Of a DNA stretch of 64,000 nt, positions 32,730 to 43,810 are shown one piece after another. Under the pieces are notes generated by a model that did no database searches, was not told where the DNA came from, and saw nothing but the letters and a program-made list of their open reading frames with translations. Numbering within the stretch: the first letter of the stretch is position 1; each line of letters opens with the position of its first letter. Source of the DNA: Lineus longissimus (lineage: Eukaryota > Nemertea > Pilidiophora > Heteronemertea > Lineidae); assembly GCF_910592395.1 (NCBI RefSeq), contig NC_088308.1:13963001-14027000 (forward strand), given 5' to 3'. Position numbers and translations under genes: made by a program.

Positions 32730-32887
32730 CTGTCCACAAGGAAGTATCTGACAATATTGTGAACCAGTTCTTTTCTCTGGCTCAGCTGAGTCAGTTCGGA
32801 TATTTCTTGATAACCGCATGCCTCTCCCCAAGTTGTGAGGTGTTGACATTTTGAGGCGAAATCCTCATCACTTTCACATGCATCAAG
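32730..32887 (-). pseudogene. HECT exon
   Basis: Bounded by TTTACAG and GTAAGAC. It encodes LDACESDEDFASKCQHLTTW, GEACGYQEISEL and VHNIVRYFLVDR, part of the HECT N-lobe (E2-binding half), as in G2E3-like ligases. Phase 0 start, in agreement with the exon before it. Confidence 0.75.
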
Positions 32888-33408
32888 CTGTAAATGAAAA
32901 AATACTGTACTGCGAAATCTAAAAATATTTAGTCGAAATAGTTAAGAAGACATCGTAAAGAAGTGAACTGGCAACTAGATGCACATTCTCAAATTGCACA
33001 GTGAAGCACAGTGATAAAGGTCTTTTTCAACTTTTTCAATGCCTTGCTGGTTTCACACGCAAATCAGACTTTTGTACATCCGCAGAGAATTGGTTTGTCC
33101 GGGGAGAATAGGGTCAATGATTCAATCGCAGCACCCACGGATGACATATTTTTTGGCACCAAGATATTGGCCCCTTGAATTGCCAATTTTAATGCCCAAT
33201 GCATTTCAGGTGGCAATATTTTGGCATAAATTCAGTCTGTTGTGATCAACTTGATCATACAGGAACTACCAGTATTTCGAATGATTGCCGATCAGTGGAG
33301 GCGTCTTACACCTGCAGCTTTACCCCACTATTTCGAATAGAATAAAAACCCAGCATGTTGACATGATATCATATTGAATGGTAGGTGGTGGCCTTGTTAT
33401 TTACATAC
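32888..33408 (-). other. intron
   Basis: Intron between two HECT exons. It ends in TTTACAG (acceptor) and starts GTATGT (donor). No nested gene. Confidence 0.6.
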
Positions 33409-33691
33409 CTCTATCAAATTGATGCAAGCATCTGCATCAGGTAGGTTGAATCTTTCGGGCCCTAGATCAACTTCATCCTCAACTTCATAACTGCTGTTTG
33501 ACATGAGATGCCACAGTCTGGCATCAAGGAACCCTTACCCTGGCCCATAATGCAGGAGGCTCCATGAGAGCAGATGTCCTGCATTATAATATTTTTTTTG
33601 CAGTAATTGGCGTAAATTTAAAACAAAACAACGACTGTCTGAAGGGCCTCCAAACAGCTCATTGCTCTCAATGAGTTCCTTCATTATGATG
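33409..33691 (-). pseudogene. HECT exon with in-frame TAA
   Basis: Encodes IIMKELIESNELFGGPSDSR, CFVLNLRQLLQKKYYNAGHL and LLHYGPG, then TAA (33535-33537), then GFLDARLWHLMSNSSYEVED and NLPDADACINLIE in the same frame. FGGP, the size of the block and GGPG-x-x-FL are standard HECT N-lobe landmarks, so the stop interrupts the domain core. Confidence 0.85.
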
Positions 33692-34065
33692 CTGAAAAAG
33701 ACAGATAAAAAACAACTTGTTAATAACTTCCTGAAAACATATTCGGCTGAATTAACTAAGGGTGAGAGGCATCTCACTTCCTTTTACACAGGTCCTGAAT
33801 TTACTCGTTTTGGATCAGATTATTTCTGGCAAGTCATCTTGGATAGCTTGCCTTTGACAAGCTTTCTAAGACAGTCACACATTGTAACATGCTCTAAAGA
33901 TATCAGCACATGGTTTTCTCCATTGTGAAGAAGGCCCTGACGGATCATAGAATTTGGCCCATTCATAGTAAATATGTATCAATGTCTCCCAAGTGCTGAA
34001 ATTGTCACTTAAGTCCTTGTCATCAGTCAAGGCAAAAGGGTAAAGAAAACAGTACTGAAGTATAC

Positions 34066-34272
34066 CTGAGGAATTCTCTTCTTGGTCCTCCCATGTCTTC
34101 GGCTTCCTCATTGATGAATGTGACATCTATATCCCAGGTATATTTGATGTCATTAGCAATTGCCATAGTGGCACCCAAGACATTTTGCCTGTCGACCTCA
34201 AACCTCTGTTTCAGGTCAAAATTGCCTTCCCGGGTGGCCATTTGGTATTCCGTGAGTAAATCCTTTAACAAG
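34066..34272 (-). pseudogene. HECT domain start exon
   Basis: Between TTTCCAG and GTATAC: LLKDLLTEYQMATREG, DIDVTFINEEAEDMGGPRRE, FL. EEAEDMGGPRREF is the classic opening of a HECT domain. Phases match both neighbours. Confidence 0.88.
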
Positions 34273-34628
34273 CTGGAAAGAAGAATATGATCCTCGCAAA
34301 TGTACCATGAAATATCAATCAAATTATTACACACACGCATACTACCCTATTTTTGTTCTCCACAGAGAACTGTTGAACTGGTATGGTTTGCGTGCCATTT
34401 ACATGCATTTTTCTACGTGGAAGTATAAGGATGAAATAAAGTAACTTCCTCATAGTTGCAAAGGATTAGGCAGTACAGGGTACCGAACTCACAAACCTTT
34501 GTTCATAAGGTCAAGACCTTAGCTAACAAGACCAGGCCTATCCTCAATTATTGATAAAAATTCAATTTAATTACATATTCTAAAAGGTATCATACATAGA
34601 ACAATATTAGAATAAGTGGTACACTTAC

Positions 34629-34700
34629 AGATGATTTGGGACATTTTGTCTTTGTTCTCTCCTACCACGAGCACGACCCCTAGCATGCGATGTAGTAGCC
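34629..34700 (-). pseudogene. Arg-rich linker exon
   Basis: 72 nt, ATTSHARGRARGRREQRQ then NVPNHL. Same phase and similar sequence as the exon half at 35028-35086 (VTRARGRGRAARRQ), so the two are probably an exon duplication. Both are symmetric and could be skipped without a frame change. Confidence 0.7.
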
Positions 34701-35027
34701 CTGAAAATTTGTTTTTTTAGTGTTATTTATTGCTCGAAATACAATATGTTGAACAGTTTGTGGTCCACCCTTGACCTCGACACGACTAGTTCTTAAAAGG
34801 GTTGGCACTTGGAGTTGAAATTCTATAGGGAGTACATTTATTCATCCTCCAAGGCGAGATGAGCGTTTCTTTTAGGTGCTACTACGGTAGGAGCCAATTG
34901 GGTTTATTGACCTAGGGATTCCGTCTTCAGCGGTAGAGTCCATCCAAGCTATTCTTGTTAAAGCTAACACAGCTACAGACACGTTAGCTCATCTTCCGAG
35001 AGGTGATTTAAGAAGAGCAAGACTTAC

Positions 35028-35086
35028 AGCTGGGTTGGCCTATCTTGGCGTCTTGCAGCCCGACCCCGACCTCTTGCACGGGTTAC
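35028..35086 (-). pseudogene. 3' half of a linker exon interrupted by a transposon
   Basis: Ends in donor GTAAGTC. It reads (V)TRARGRGRAARRQDRPTQL. Removing 35087-39219 plus one copy of the AC duplication joins it in frame to TTLDTGSGTTGD (39222-39258). Confidence 0.7.
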
Positions 35087-36180
35087 CCCTCACCGAAAAG
35101 CAGTGTGATATCAGTCAGGATTCAGTCAGGTTGCAGTGTTACCTCACATTTTTATGGCAGTGTTGAAATCAGTGGAAAGCAGTCATAGGGAGTGTTTTTC
35201 AGTCACGCAATACCAAAGCATACAGTTATACAGCAATCAGAAATAGAGGTTAGGGAGTCATAAGCAGTGGTAAGACAGTCAAAATCAGTGGTAAGGCAGT
35301 CAAAAGCAGTGCTCATTTAAATATTTAGGCTGACTGATTTCCACTGCTTTTGACACTGAAAATGACTCCCCACTATGCATCATGCACAGGGCTGGCAGTG
35401 GGGTTCAGTGTTAATTTAAATATTTCGCAGCACACTGAATCCACACTGAAACACCACTGATTTTGACTGCCATTTCCAAAACCTCTTGGAGGGAGCAGTC
35501 ATTTTCAGTGTTAATATGAATAATTTATTTAATGGCATGCAGGCACGGATGCCGAGAGAGGTTTGGGGGACGTGACCCCCTTGTGCTGATGACAACCAAA
35601 GAAATTGTTCGAAAAAGCAAAAACTTCCAGCGAACTGTTACTTTTGCTCTCCTATTTTAGACGGTGTGTTTGCGTCCAATATGTCAGTGATGACGTCATC
35701 TGCACAAATAGAGGACATCGCCATTGCATGATGACGTGACACAGTAAAAAGATGACAAATTCACGTCCTTGACCTACGTCATTGCAAACTTTGTCATAAT
35801 GACAGTGATCAGATGGGGTTACTAGACAATTGAAACGACACATGGCACATAGCTACTGTCAGTGATGTCAGGGATTGAAGCTAGATCAAATTGACGTCCA
35901 AATAAAGTAACACCCCTGCGAAATTCGACTGGAAATTGTCAGCAAAAGCTGGCAATTTCCACCTAATTCCAAACTATTTTTCCTTGCCAGGAGGCTGGAA
36001 TTAGCTGGAAATTCCAGAAAATGTCAGGGCTGGAGTTTGGCGGTATTTTGGTAAATGGCAGTGCCAGAAAATGCCAGCTCTGGAAAAAGCTGGCATAACC
36101 TGGCATTAGCTGGAACCTAATTTCCAGAGCTGGAATTAGGTGGAAAAATCTGGACCCAGACCTTCCAGCTGATTTACATA

Positions 36181-36481
36181 TGTCAGGGCTGTCATTTATT
36201 GGAAATAGCTGGCATTAGTTGACATTAGCTGGAAATTACAAATTCAGCATGCAACGAGGAATGTCAGGGCTGTCATTTATTGGATATAGCTGGCATTAGT
36301 TGACATTAGCTGGAAATTACAAATTCAGCATGCAACGAGGAATGTCAGGGCTGTCATTTATTGGAAATAGCTGGCATTAGTTGACATTAGCTGGAAATTA
36401 CAAATTCAGCATGCAACGAGGAATGTCAGGGCTGTCATTTATTGGAAATAGCTGGCATTAGTTGACATTAGCTGGAAATTT
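36181..36481. repeat. 81-bp tandem repeat, about 3.7 copies
   Basis: TGTCAGGGCTGTCATTTATT starts at 36181, 36262, 36343 and 36424. Units differ by a single base (GGAAATAG/GGATATAG). It lies within the inner TIR element and is built from the same short words. Confidence 0.92.
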
Positions 36482-37409
36482 AATACTGAGTGACCTGCTC
36501 GACGTTTGAATCAATCAGAGCGCTGCACACTAATTAACAGGCATTTTTCGTCACTCAACAGTGACTATGATTAGAATCGTTGTGATATGCAACAAGAAGA
36601 TCTCTTGTCGTGGAGTAAAACCGATAATCGCTTGGTTTTGACTTTGCTGATTGCAATCTTCTCACACGCACCTGCGATTATCACCACAGACAGGCAATTT
36701 TTCACATGCAAACATGATTGCATGTTGATTTTGCTTGATCCCTGGCCGTGCGATTTCCAATTCTAATTCAATTTTGATGGCATCTGCAATTATAACTGCA
36801 AACAAGCAATTTCTGTCACACAGAAATATGATTAAAGGTTGCAGGTTGATTTTGCTTCCAATAGAGGTTGCTAGGATGACCAGTTCTTGTTGCGGGCACC
36901 TGAAATTATCTATGCAAACAAGTGATTTATGTCACTTGCAAACATGATTGCTGTGGCATTATTAAGTTTTGAGCATATGCCACTGACCTAATCCCTTAGT
37001 TTTCTGACACAGTCTTGTCACACTGTTATAATGTAAATATCATTCTTGGTGTGTGTTGAATGGACTTACACGAGCATAAGAGGCCCATCATATAAAACGT
37101 AAGATTATTGCTTCACTCAGAGGCTCCTTGCAGACACCTCTGCCAGGCGGACACTTCCCCATTGCAGATGGTTTAAGTTGCCACATGACCTGGGTTGGAG
37201 TGCTCGTCAATGCCGACTGGCGTCGTCAGGGCTCAATTCCCGTCCTGGAGGCAGCACGTCATTTACATCTTAGCTAATTGTGATCAGTTGATACGATGAC
37301 GTCATTGACAATCACTGACAAGAAAATTCTGCCTCTCGTTTAATAATATAGATAGTGCAAAGTATTCACATTGTAATATTAGGCTCGTAAGTTTGAGGAT
37401 CATGGATTG

Positions 37410-37560
37410 ACCAGATCGGTGTGAATTGCCCCAGGGCCCAATGGAACATATGTGTACCAATTTTAAGTTCAGACTTTACGAAACGTGCCGCGCTAACAAT
37501 ACGGCCGTCACCGACGATGGACGCCACATCATCGCATAGGCTCACAAGGTGAGCCAAATA
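37410..37560 (+). repeat. fragment of the dispersed noncoding repeat family
   Basis: TGTACCAATTTTAAGTTCAGA, GAAACGTGCC and terminal CACAAGGTGAGCCAAATAAA match the cores and ends seen at 32000-32160 and 29775-30875. It lies inside the inner TIR element. Confidence 0.5.
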
Positions 37561-37865
37561 AAAAAGAGGTGCCGTTTTAACTGGATATCGTGACATCATC
37601 ATGATGTTAACCACACATAGCACACTCTGTCACTTTGATGTCTGGAGGGCAGGGTTAAAGACGGGGACTGACGTCCAAAATGGATGTCCAAATAACATCA
37701 CTGCACGGCAAGAAAAGAACGATGGAGCAAGCCGACTGTTGATTGACTCCATCACTTACAGGAGTCATGAGCTGTGGACATCTCCCATGCAAAATCTTAC
37801 AGTTATGATACCGTCCGGGTCAACGATCATGCATACAATAATACATTACAGGCTTACAGCACATG

Positions 37866-38110
37866 CACTGATTCAGGTTTCTTCATATGCTAAAAAAACA
37901 ACCTCAAGGCCTGTCCAGATTACCCTTTTGGCATTCATTTGAATCCTTATGTGTTCCAATTCAATTTGTGTAAACTTTGGATATCTTGATATCGAATTCG
38001 GGGTAAAAATCAAGAAATAAGAAGAGCTCCCGCATGATTTCTTTGTTTGACTTGAAAATTCAAACCTACTAGTTCCTGTCTGAGGTGTAATGCATCATGG
38101 GATAGGTCAG
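37866..38110. repeat. segment shared by inner and outer TIR elements (inner copy)
   Basis: CCTTATGTGTTCCAATTCAA, ATTACCCTTTT-GCATTCATTTG and ACTAG-TTCCTGTCT are shared with 38640-38880. They diverge beyond, where each element's own subterminal words begin. Confidence 0.8.
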
Positions 38111-38639
38111 GTGATAAGACCACATGATAGAATTGCATAACATAATAGCAATTTGCATAATGCCAGCAAATGCCAGCTTTTTCCAACAATTGTCAGAAAC
38201 ATCGAATTTGAAATTTCTAGCTAATTCCAGCTCTGACAATCTCATAGTAAAGTGACAGAGATTTCCAGCGCTGGAACTTTTACGAAAAGTAAAGTTCCAG
38301 AAAATGCCAAGAATTTCCACCCAATGGATAAAGTTCCAGTTTTTGTCAGCTTTTGCCAGCTATAACTTTTCGATGAAACTCTCTAAATTCAAAGTGTCAG
38401 CTTATTCCAGCCAAGAGCTGGAAATTCCAGCTATTTCCAACAAAATCCACCTAAGGTAAAATTCATTTCGCAGGGGCTGCACGCTGCCTGTAGAATAATG
38501 ATCTACTGATTGATGTGTATTGAGATAATTTGCAGTGTATGCATACATTACAATTAACACCTATAGGGCCTACAGTAGATGCATGAAGATACATGCAGAT
38601 ATCTTGCAGTGTATGCATGCATTACAACACCTATAGGGC

Positions 38640-38880
38640 CTACAGCCTTCTTGATTTGCTGAAAATACAACTTCAGTGTCTGTCTAGATTACCCTTTTTG
38701 CATTCATTTGGCTCCTTATGTGTTCCAATTCAAACTGACTAAAACTCCCCTCTTCTCATATTGAAATTCGGGTAAATATCGAGAAATATGAAGAGCTACC
38801 ATGATTTCTTGAATGTTTGACTATCAAATTCAAACTTACTAGCTTCCTGTCTCAGGTTGCATTATGGGTGATATTTAACA
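38640..38880. repeat. segment shared by inner and outer TIR elements (outer copy)
   Basis: See 37866-38110; same order of shared blocks and same orientation. A further ~80-bp direct duplication (GCAGTGTATGCAT-CATTACAA ... TATAGGGCCTACAG) lies just upstream at 38532 and 38602. Confidence 0.8.
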
Positions 38881-39221
38881 CTGAATTTGACTGCAATTAC
38901 CACTGCTTTACACTGCCATCAAGTCTTAATCTCACCAGTCATAAAGCAGTGGTTTTCAGTCATGTTGAAAATGCCACGGGTTTCGATCAGAGTTGGAGAA
39001 GTGGAAATCAGTGGTCTTTCAGTCATAGGCAGTGTTTTTGAAATACGTCGTTCATAATGATATGCAAGTGGCAGTGCTTTGCAGTGGTCTTTCAGTCAAA
39101 ATCAGTGGTATTAAAACATTAAGAAAAAATGATATGCCTAAGACAGTCATATGCAGTGGGGGTTTCAGTCAAAAGCAGTGTGATGCAGTCATTTTCAGTG
39201 CACTGCCTTTCGGTGAGGGAC

Positions 39222-39258
39222 ATCACCAGTGGTACCACTACCAGTATCCAATGTGGTC
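39222..39258 (-). pseudogene. 5' half of the interrupted linker exon
   Basis: Acceptor CACATTTCAG, then TTLDTGSGTTGD. It continues in frame into 35086 downward if the outer TIR element is removed. Confidence 0.65.
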
Positions 39259-39716
39259 CTGAAATGTGTTTTATTAGGGATATTTATCGATTGCTCTAAT
39301 AATACCCAACACCATAATAAGGGATGTGTTCCAGTCTTGTGGAGAATAGCTTCTGCTCTAAAGAAATAAATAGGGCAATGAGTGGCGAGAGATTGTGCAG
39401 TAATAACGGGTGGATGCTGGCTATTTTTAAACCTGTTTGCACTTGGGTATGGGAGAACCAAAATAGTCATAACAGTTAATAAACATTTCCTTGTGAAATA
39501 GACTATAGTGAAATCTTCGACATCATTGATTTCCAAATCTTTATCACCAGGAATATAAGAAATTCTTAGCCAGATCTGTGCAAAGGCCACGGCTTCTGTC
39601 TTGGAATAGGACTTCATTATTTCACACTTATGCACACTTTCTATTAGATTAGACTTGGTGCAGCTACTATGCTTTTTAATCCCCAGTTTGAAAATGAAAG
39701 AAGCTGCACTTACGAT

Positions 39717-39804
39717 TCAGCAGGCCTATCACGCGCATCTCTGGCAGCGGAACTTCCTTGGTTCGTTAGAGGATCAGATGAAGGAGATGTGGGATGAATA
39801 TCAG
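39717..39804 (-). other. possible linker exon (ambiguous strand)
   Basis: On the minus strand it reads IHPTSPSSDPLTNQGSSAAR then DARDRPAE, with donor GTAAGTG and the right phase for the next exon, but there is no AG acceptor before an in-frame TAA. On the plus strand the same DNA is an 84-nt open segment between TTCAG and GTAATT (QAYHAHLWQRNFLGSLEDQM...). I favour the minus strand because of phase and context. Confidence 0.3.
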
Positions 39805-40801
39805 GTAATTAAAATATGAAAACATACATGTTGTAATTTGCAATAAGTTACCTAATACCAAATACGAATACAATATATTTCCAAGCCTTAGTATAATAAA
39901 TAGTCTTGCTTCTGTTCCATCTCTTTTAAACCAGCATAAGCTTATGGCATGAAAATCCATCACAAATAATTTGTAAATTATTATTTTTTGTGAGCTAGGT
40001 TTTTCAAATGGTGAATTGGTTTAACTTGATTATACTGATGATCTATGAGGAAGAACAGGGCAGGAAAGAATAAATATTCAAGTGCAAAAGAGATAGTGAG
40101 GATGGTTTGGACACACACGGGAGACGCCCTGGGAAACGCCCCCCCCCCCCCAGGCATTACCAGGCAGGCCCTTTGCTGGAACCCACAAAACAACAACCAG
40201 GTAGATCCGCAGCATGTGGAGATTATCAATAGAAAAAAAAGGGGGGATGTTCCTGCAGCTGACACGGCATAGAGGGATGACTGTGGATACTCTGTGCTCC
40301 AGATGGAGCTAATGGGTTAAATTCAGGTCAAGGTCTACATTACCATATGATCATATGCTACAGCAGAAACGAAATCTGCTGCATGTAATGCTGACGTCCT
40401 TGGCAGTGGTCTCAGTATCTGCAAGAGGAATAAAACGGTACTTCTTATAGCGCTCTTTTCTACTGTACTGTAAAACATGCTTTATACTCATTTCCCAGCC
40501 TTATCCAGACACCTTTCTCTAAAACCAAGAAGTGCACTGTGCTTGGACATTTAAGGCCGGCTGAGATCGAAAGTACAAAGTGGCACTGGCCAGGCCTCGA
40601 ATTCACTACAATCCGATCACAAGAGACATCTTCCACTGGCACTACGCTCCCCTATGTCAATGTGCCATGTCAATGATCATTTATTCTACTGAAGACAAAA
40701 AGGCAATATTTTGGAGGCACTCAATATGCATTGTTGCCAGGGTTTCTGTCTATCATCTCATTCTTAAACGTTGGAGTCATTAAAGAAAAATTAGGACTCA
40801 C

Positions 40802-40864
40802 CACACTAGGGATGTATTCAATTGCGATTGGTTCATTTTGTGAATCAGGGGTTTCACTTATCAC
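40802..40864 (-). pseudogene. linker exon
   Basis: 63 nt, phase 0, bounded by CCTTCAG and GTGAGTC: VISETPDSQNEPIAIEYIPSV. Disordered linker between the UBX-like and HECT domains. Confidence 0.6.
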
Positions 40865-41038
40865 CTGAAGGGGAAAACGTTTGTATCTCAGGGTACAAAT
40901 AACATGCATGCATACCTTATGTAAAGCTTTGACGCTGAATGAAAACTGGAGCTGCTATGTATCAGGAGTGGTTTGAACTTAGGGGTCATCCATCGTTTCA
41001 TTTCATTTTGTAAAGACAATAGAATAAAGAACACTTAC

Positions 41039-41068
41039 GACTTCAGGCAAAGGAGCAGGAGGTGGTAT
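41039..41068 (-). pseudogene. Pro-rich micro-exon
   Basis: 30 nt, phase 0, between TTTCTTTAG and GTAAGTG: IPPPAPLPEV. The exon end and donor with ~25 bp of intron recur ~230 bp away (41236-41290), where the exon part is degraded, so a local tandem duplication of the exon took place. Confidence 0.6.
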
Positions 41069-41414
41069 CTAAAGAAATAGGAGAAAAAAGCTGGATTAAA
41101 ATAAATCAAGAGTGAACTGAGAGTGGTTAAATTGGTAGACTTATATGTCAGGGTTCCATTCAAGGGAGTACTGATGTTTAGCATTCTAGAATGGCTTTCA
41201 AGCTTCACATTTCAAAGCTCTCCTCTCACGAATGCTGAAGTTGTAAAGACAAAAAAGAATAAAGAACACTTACGACTTCTGGTACTCACAGCTCTGAATA
41301 CGAAATCCAAGACGCCCGCCAGGCATTGATAGGAAAACTCAAATAGATAACCCACCCCACCAATGACAGATTTACTAATATGAGGAACGCTGAGCAAAAA
41401 AAACATGACATTAC

Positions 41415-41579
41415 CTCATCATCAACCCAACATACATTGAGTACTTCACTCTGAGTGATCCCAAAATATGCCAACGTCTTTCCGGCATTTTCCTCGCAGC
41501 AAAAAATCTTTTTCTGAATGCAGGCAACATAAAACTGACTGGTAGCTGCATCCTCGCACCCAATAAAATCCATCAGATG
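41415..41579 (-). pseudogene. UBX-like domain, second exon
   Basis: 165 nt, phase 0, from CTCTGCAG to GTAATG: HLMDFIGCEDAATSQFYVAC, IQKKIF, TLAYFGITQSEVLNVCWVDD. It completes the beta-grasp begun in the previous exon: helix (LSHLMDFIG), strand, then the LxxxGIxxxEVLxV ending typical of UBX and other ubiquitin-like folds. Confidence 0.7.
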
Positions 41580-41820
41580 CTGCAGAGAAGGAATAAAAAA
41601 CACGATAGGAGTCAACTGATTGAAAGAGTTTTAAAATATTTTGCAAAAAGGATAATGTGAGCCAAATAATTGTTACTAGCCCTTCCGCTAATCATGAGAT
41701 AACTAGTAAAGGTGATCTAGATTGAGAAGACCAAAGAAAGAGATGCCGAACAATATAATTGAAGGGATATTATGGTATGGCCAAGGTGTAACTTTGCAGA
41801 CAAAATACACAAGAACTTAC

Positions 41821-41949
41821 GGACAAACTATCTGATTTCCGGAACCGTCTGGTAAGACAGCCAGTGTCCGTCCTAATCCTTAGGCTGAAACCCTCTTGTA
41901 TCGTTGGCTCGATAAACGCACTCGACCGCCTTATTCTCTCGGAACGTAT
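41821..41949 (-). pseudogene. UBX-like domain, first exon
   Basis: 129 nt, phase 0, from CTCCAACAG to GTAAGTT: IRSERIRRSSAFIEP then GFSLRIRTDTGCLTRRFRKS DSLS. The pattern L-R-I-R-x-x-x-G-x-x-x-R-R-F-x-x-S-D is the first hairpin and the R-R-F turn of UBX domains, which in p97 cofactors precede p97 contacts. p97 binding here is inference only. Confidence 0.7.
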
Positions 41950-42255
41950 CTGTTGGAGAAAAAAACCAACAAAATACATTCATCGAGACCAGAGGCAACA
42001 GGCAGACCCACCAGTCCTAGTTTAAGTATATTCCCCTATTTTGATGAAGGTGGACATGTTCGTTAAGCTTTACATCCAAAAAACCCAGTTTTTCCCACAA
42101 AAATTATTTCCTTCCCGAGTTGCTTGTACATGATTGAGATTGACATATAATTCAGCATACAATTACCTACATTTGTACACAAAATGTAGGCAAAAATTTA
42201 CTTTAGGAGTAGTGCAGGTTTCTAAAAGCGATCCAAAAATAAACAAAGCACTCAC

Positions 42256-42324
42256 TTGGTCTTGCCGATTTAATAACTCTCTGGCCTCCCTGAACTGTTC
42301 ATCTTCTCGGATAGCCCTTTGCTC
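42256..42324 (-). pseudogene. coiled-coil exon before the UBX-like domain
   Basis: 69 nt, phase 0: EQRAIREDEQFREARELLNR QDQ. A charged helix preceding UBX, as in FAF1/UBXD8-type proteins where an (A)YxxSLxxDxxRE helix runs into UBX; the matching AYEQSLGMD sits at the end of the preceding exon. Confidence 0.7.
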
Positions 42325-42831
42325 CTTCAATGAAGAAATAATAGGAAGAAATAAATGGAAACCAGATACCCAAATTAAAGGAAATACCACCCACAATCAT
42401 TCCTAAGTCTGTTTCTCATAAGCTGGTTGCACAACCAAGCACACCACAATTTCTTATGACGATCTAAATTGTGGCTGTTACAATGTCTGAACATTTCGGG
42501 ATAAATTCCGATTTTTAAAAATGTGACATACATGTAATATGAGGTCTAAACAAATTTTGGCAAGCAGTTAATTACCCAGAAAATAAGTCAGCCTGCATCA
42601 TGCACTGCTGGTAGAACAAAATTTAAAATGTGATAAGTATATTAACACCCTTATTGTGACCCTTATTAGGTTTTCAAGGATTCTTTTGCTGACAACAGAG
42701 TGCAACCAGCATGCTACTAGTTGCTACAGGGTGACATGGTTAACGCGTGGCCAATCTTCAGAAGGACTGAGACAAAAAATCAATGTCCTCTCCTTATATT
42801 ACACATGTAGTAGACGATGAAATGTTCCTAC

Positions 42832-42945
42832 CCTGGCACAGTCCATCCCAAGAGACTGCTCATAAGCTTGCTGTGACAAGCAGAATTGGCAGCCTAATGC
42901 TGTCACGTCTGTTCGATGGCATATAGGGCAAACGGTTAGGGGGTT
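42832..42945 (-). pseudogene. CxxC-CxxC zinc motif exon
   Basis: 114 nt, phase 0, from TTTTCAG to GTAGGA: NPLTVCPICHRTDVTALGCQ FCLSQQAYEQSLGMDCAR. Two Cys pairs (CPIC and CQFC) 11 residues apart form a small zinc-binding knuckle of a type unknown to me. Confidence 0.7.
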
Positions 42946-43747
42946 CTGAAAAGAGAGGTTTTCAGTTTATGCATCAACACTAGTCTTGTTCATAAACTGT
43001 TGGCTGATTTTAATTTTGTACCCACCTTGATAACAACAATCTATCAGTGGTGAACATTTTGAATTTCCTACTTATTCATGTGCTGTGGCATAGCAAAGTT
43101 ATTTGCTAAGATCGTCTGCAATTGTCGGTGCATAATGTTGATTTCATATCAAATGTGGAGGTGAGTGTAATGTCAGCACCTATCTATCGTATGTTCTTAC
43201 AGTCAGGGAGACATCCAAGCAACATCATTAACAATTATCAAGCTGTACAAACTGCAATATATATGTGCTGTGTCAACTCAAATATAGCAAAAAACAAACA
43301 AACAAGTGAAGACCTACGAGCAAAAGATCATCTTGAACCCCTACTTGAGGGTCCGGGTGTGCGTGGGCCTGGGGTTCTGGTTGAGGCTGCAAATAGTGAG
43401 TAAGAACTATAGGCTTATGTTACAGTTGAATATAAATACAAAACCTGTGTAGAACCAGTAAAATCCACTACATTGAGGCTGTTCTGATAACTAGACACAC
43501 CTTTACATTGTGTTGTAATAAAAAAGATACAGAGTTCTAAATTTAGTGTCAGAGGTCATCTGACCAAGGGGTTTGACTTCGTTTACCACAAAGTTGGAAG
43601 TTTTGAATAGACCTTGTGTTAAGAAACATGCTCTGTTTGCAAGTTGTCCACAACCACAACAACAGATGTTGAGGGACACTGCATTAAACAAGTGTAGGCC
43701 CAGACCCAATGTAGGCCTACTGGTGACACGATAAAAACTACACTTAC

Positions 43748-43810
43748 TGTAACACCAACTTCATTTACAGGGATAGCAGTGCGACGATTGTTACGGTACA
43801 ATAACGAATC
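43748..43810 (-). pseudogene. linker exon
   Basis: 63 nt, phase 0, from TTTCTACAG to GTAAGTG: DSLLYRNNRRTAIPVNEVGV T. No domain. Confidence 0.6.

Larger units (their letters stand above)
35913..38476. mobile_element. 2.56-kb TIR element (inner), nested
   Basis: Ends CCCCTGCGAAAT and its inverse. The subterminal regions (35925-36480 and 38150-38460) are dense in short words AGCTGGAAATT, CCAGAAAATG, GCTGGCAT, TGTCAGGGCT and complements. No coding region recognised. The target duplication is unclear. Its right internal segment (37866-38110) is homologous to 38640-38880 of the outer element. Confidence 0.65.
35087..39219. mobile_element. 4.1-kb TIR element (outer) inserted in an exon
   Basis: Ends CCCTCACCGAAAAGCAGTG (left) and its inverted match CCCTCACCGAAAGGCAGTG (right), flanked by AC on both sides (35085-35086, 39220-39221). 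Both terminal ~450 bp are packed with short words AGCAGTG, TCAGTGGTAA, GACAGTCAAAA and their complements. No transposase was recognised. About 2.56 kb of its length is a second nested element (35913-38476). A 2-bp target duplication and these ends do not let me assign a superfamily. Confidence 0.75.

Noticed and set aside
40361-40431. Extra HECT-gene linker exon (ILRPLPRTSALHAADF)
   Set aside because: Acceptor TCTTGCAG is good, but donor choice and phase to the next exon do not work out; left out of the gene model.
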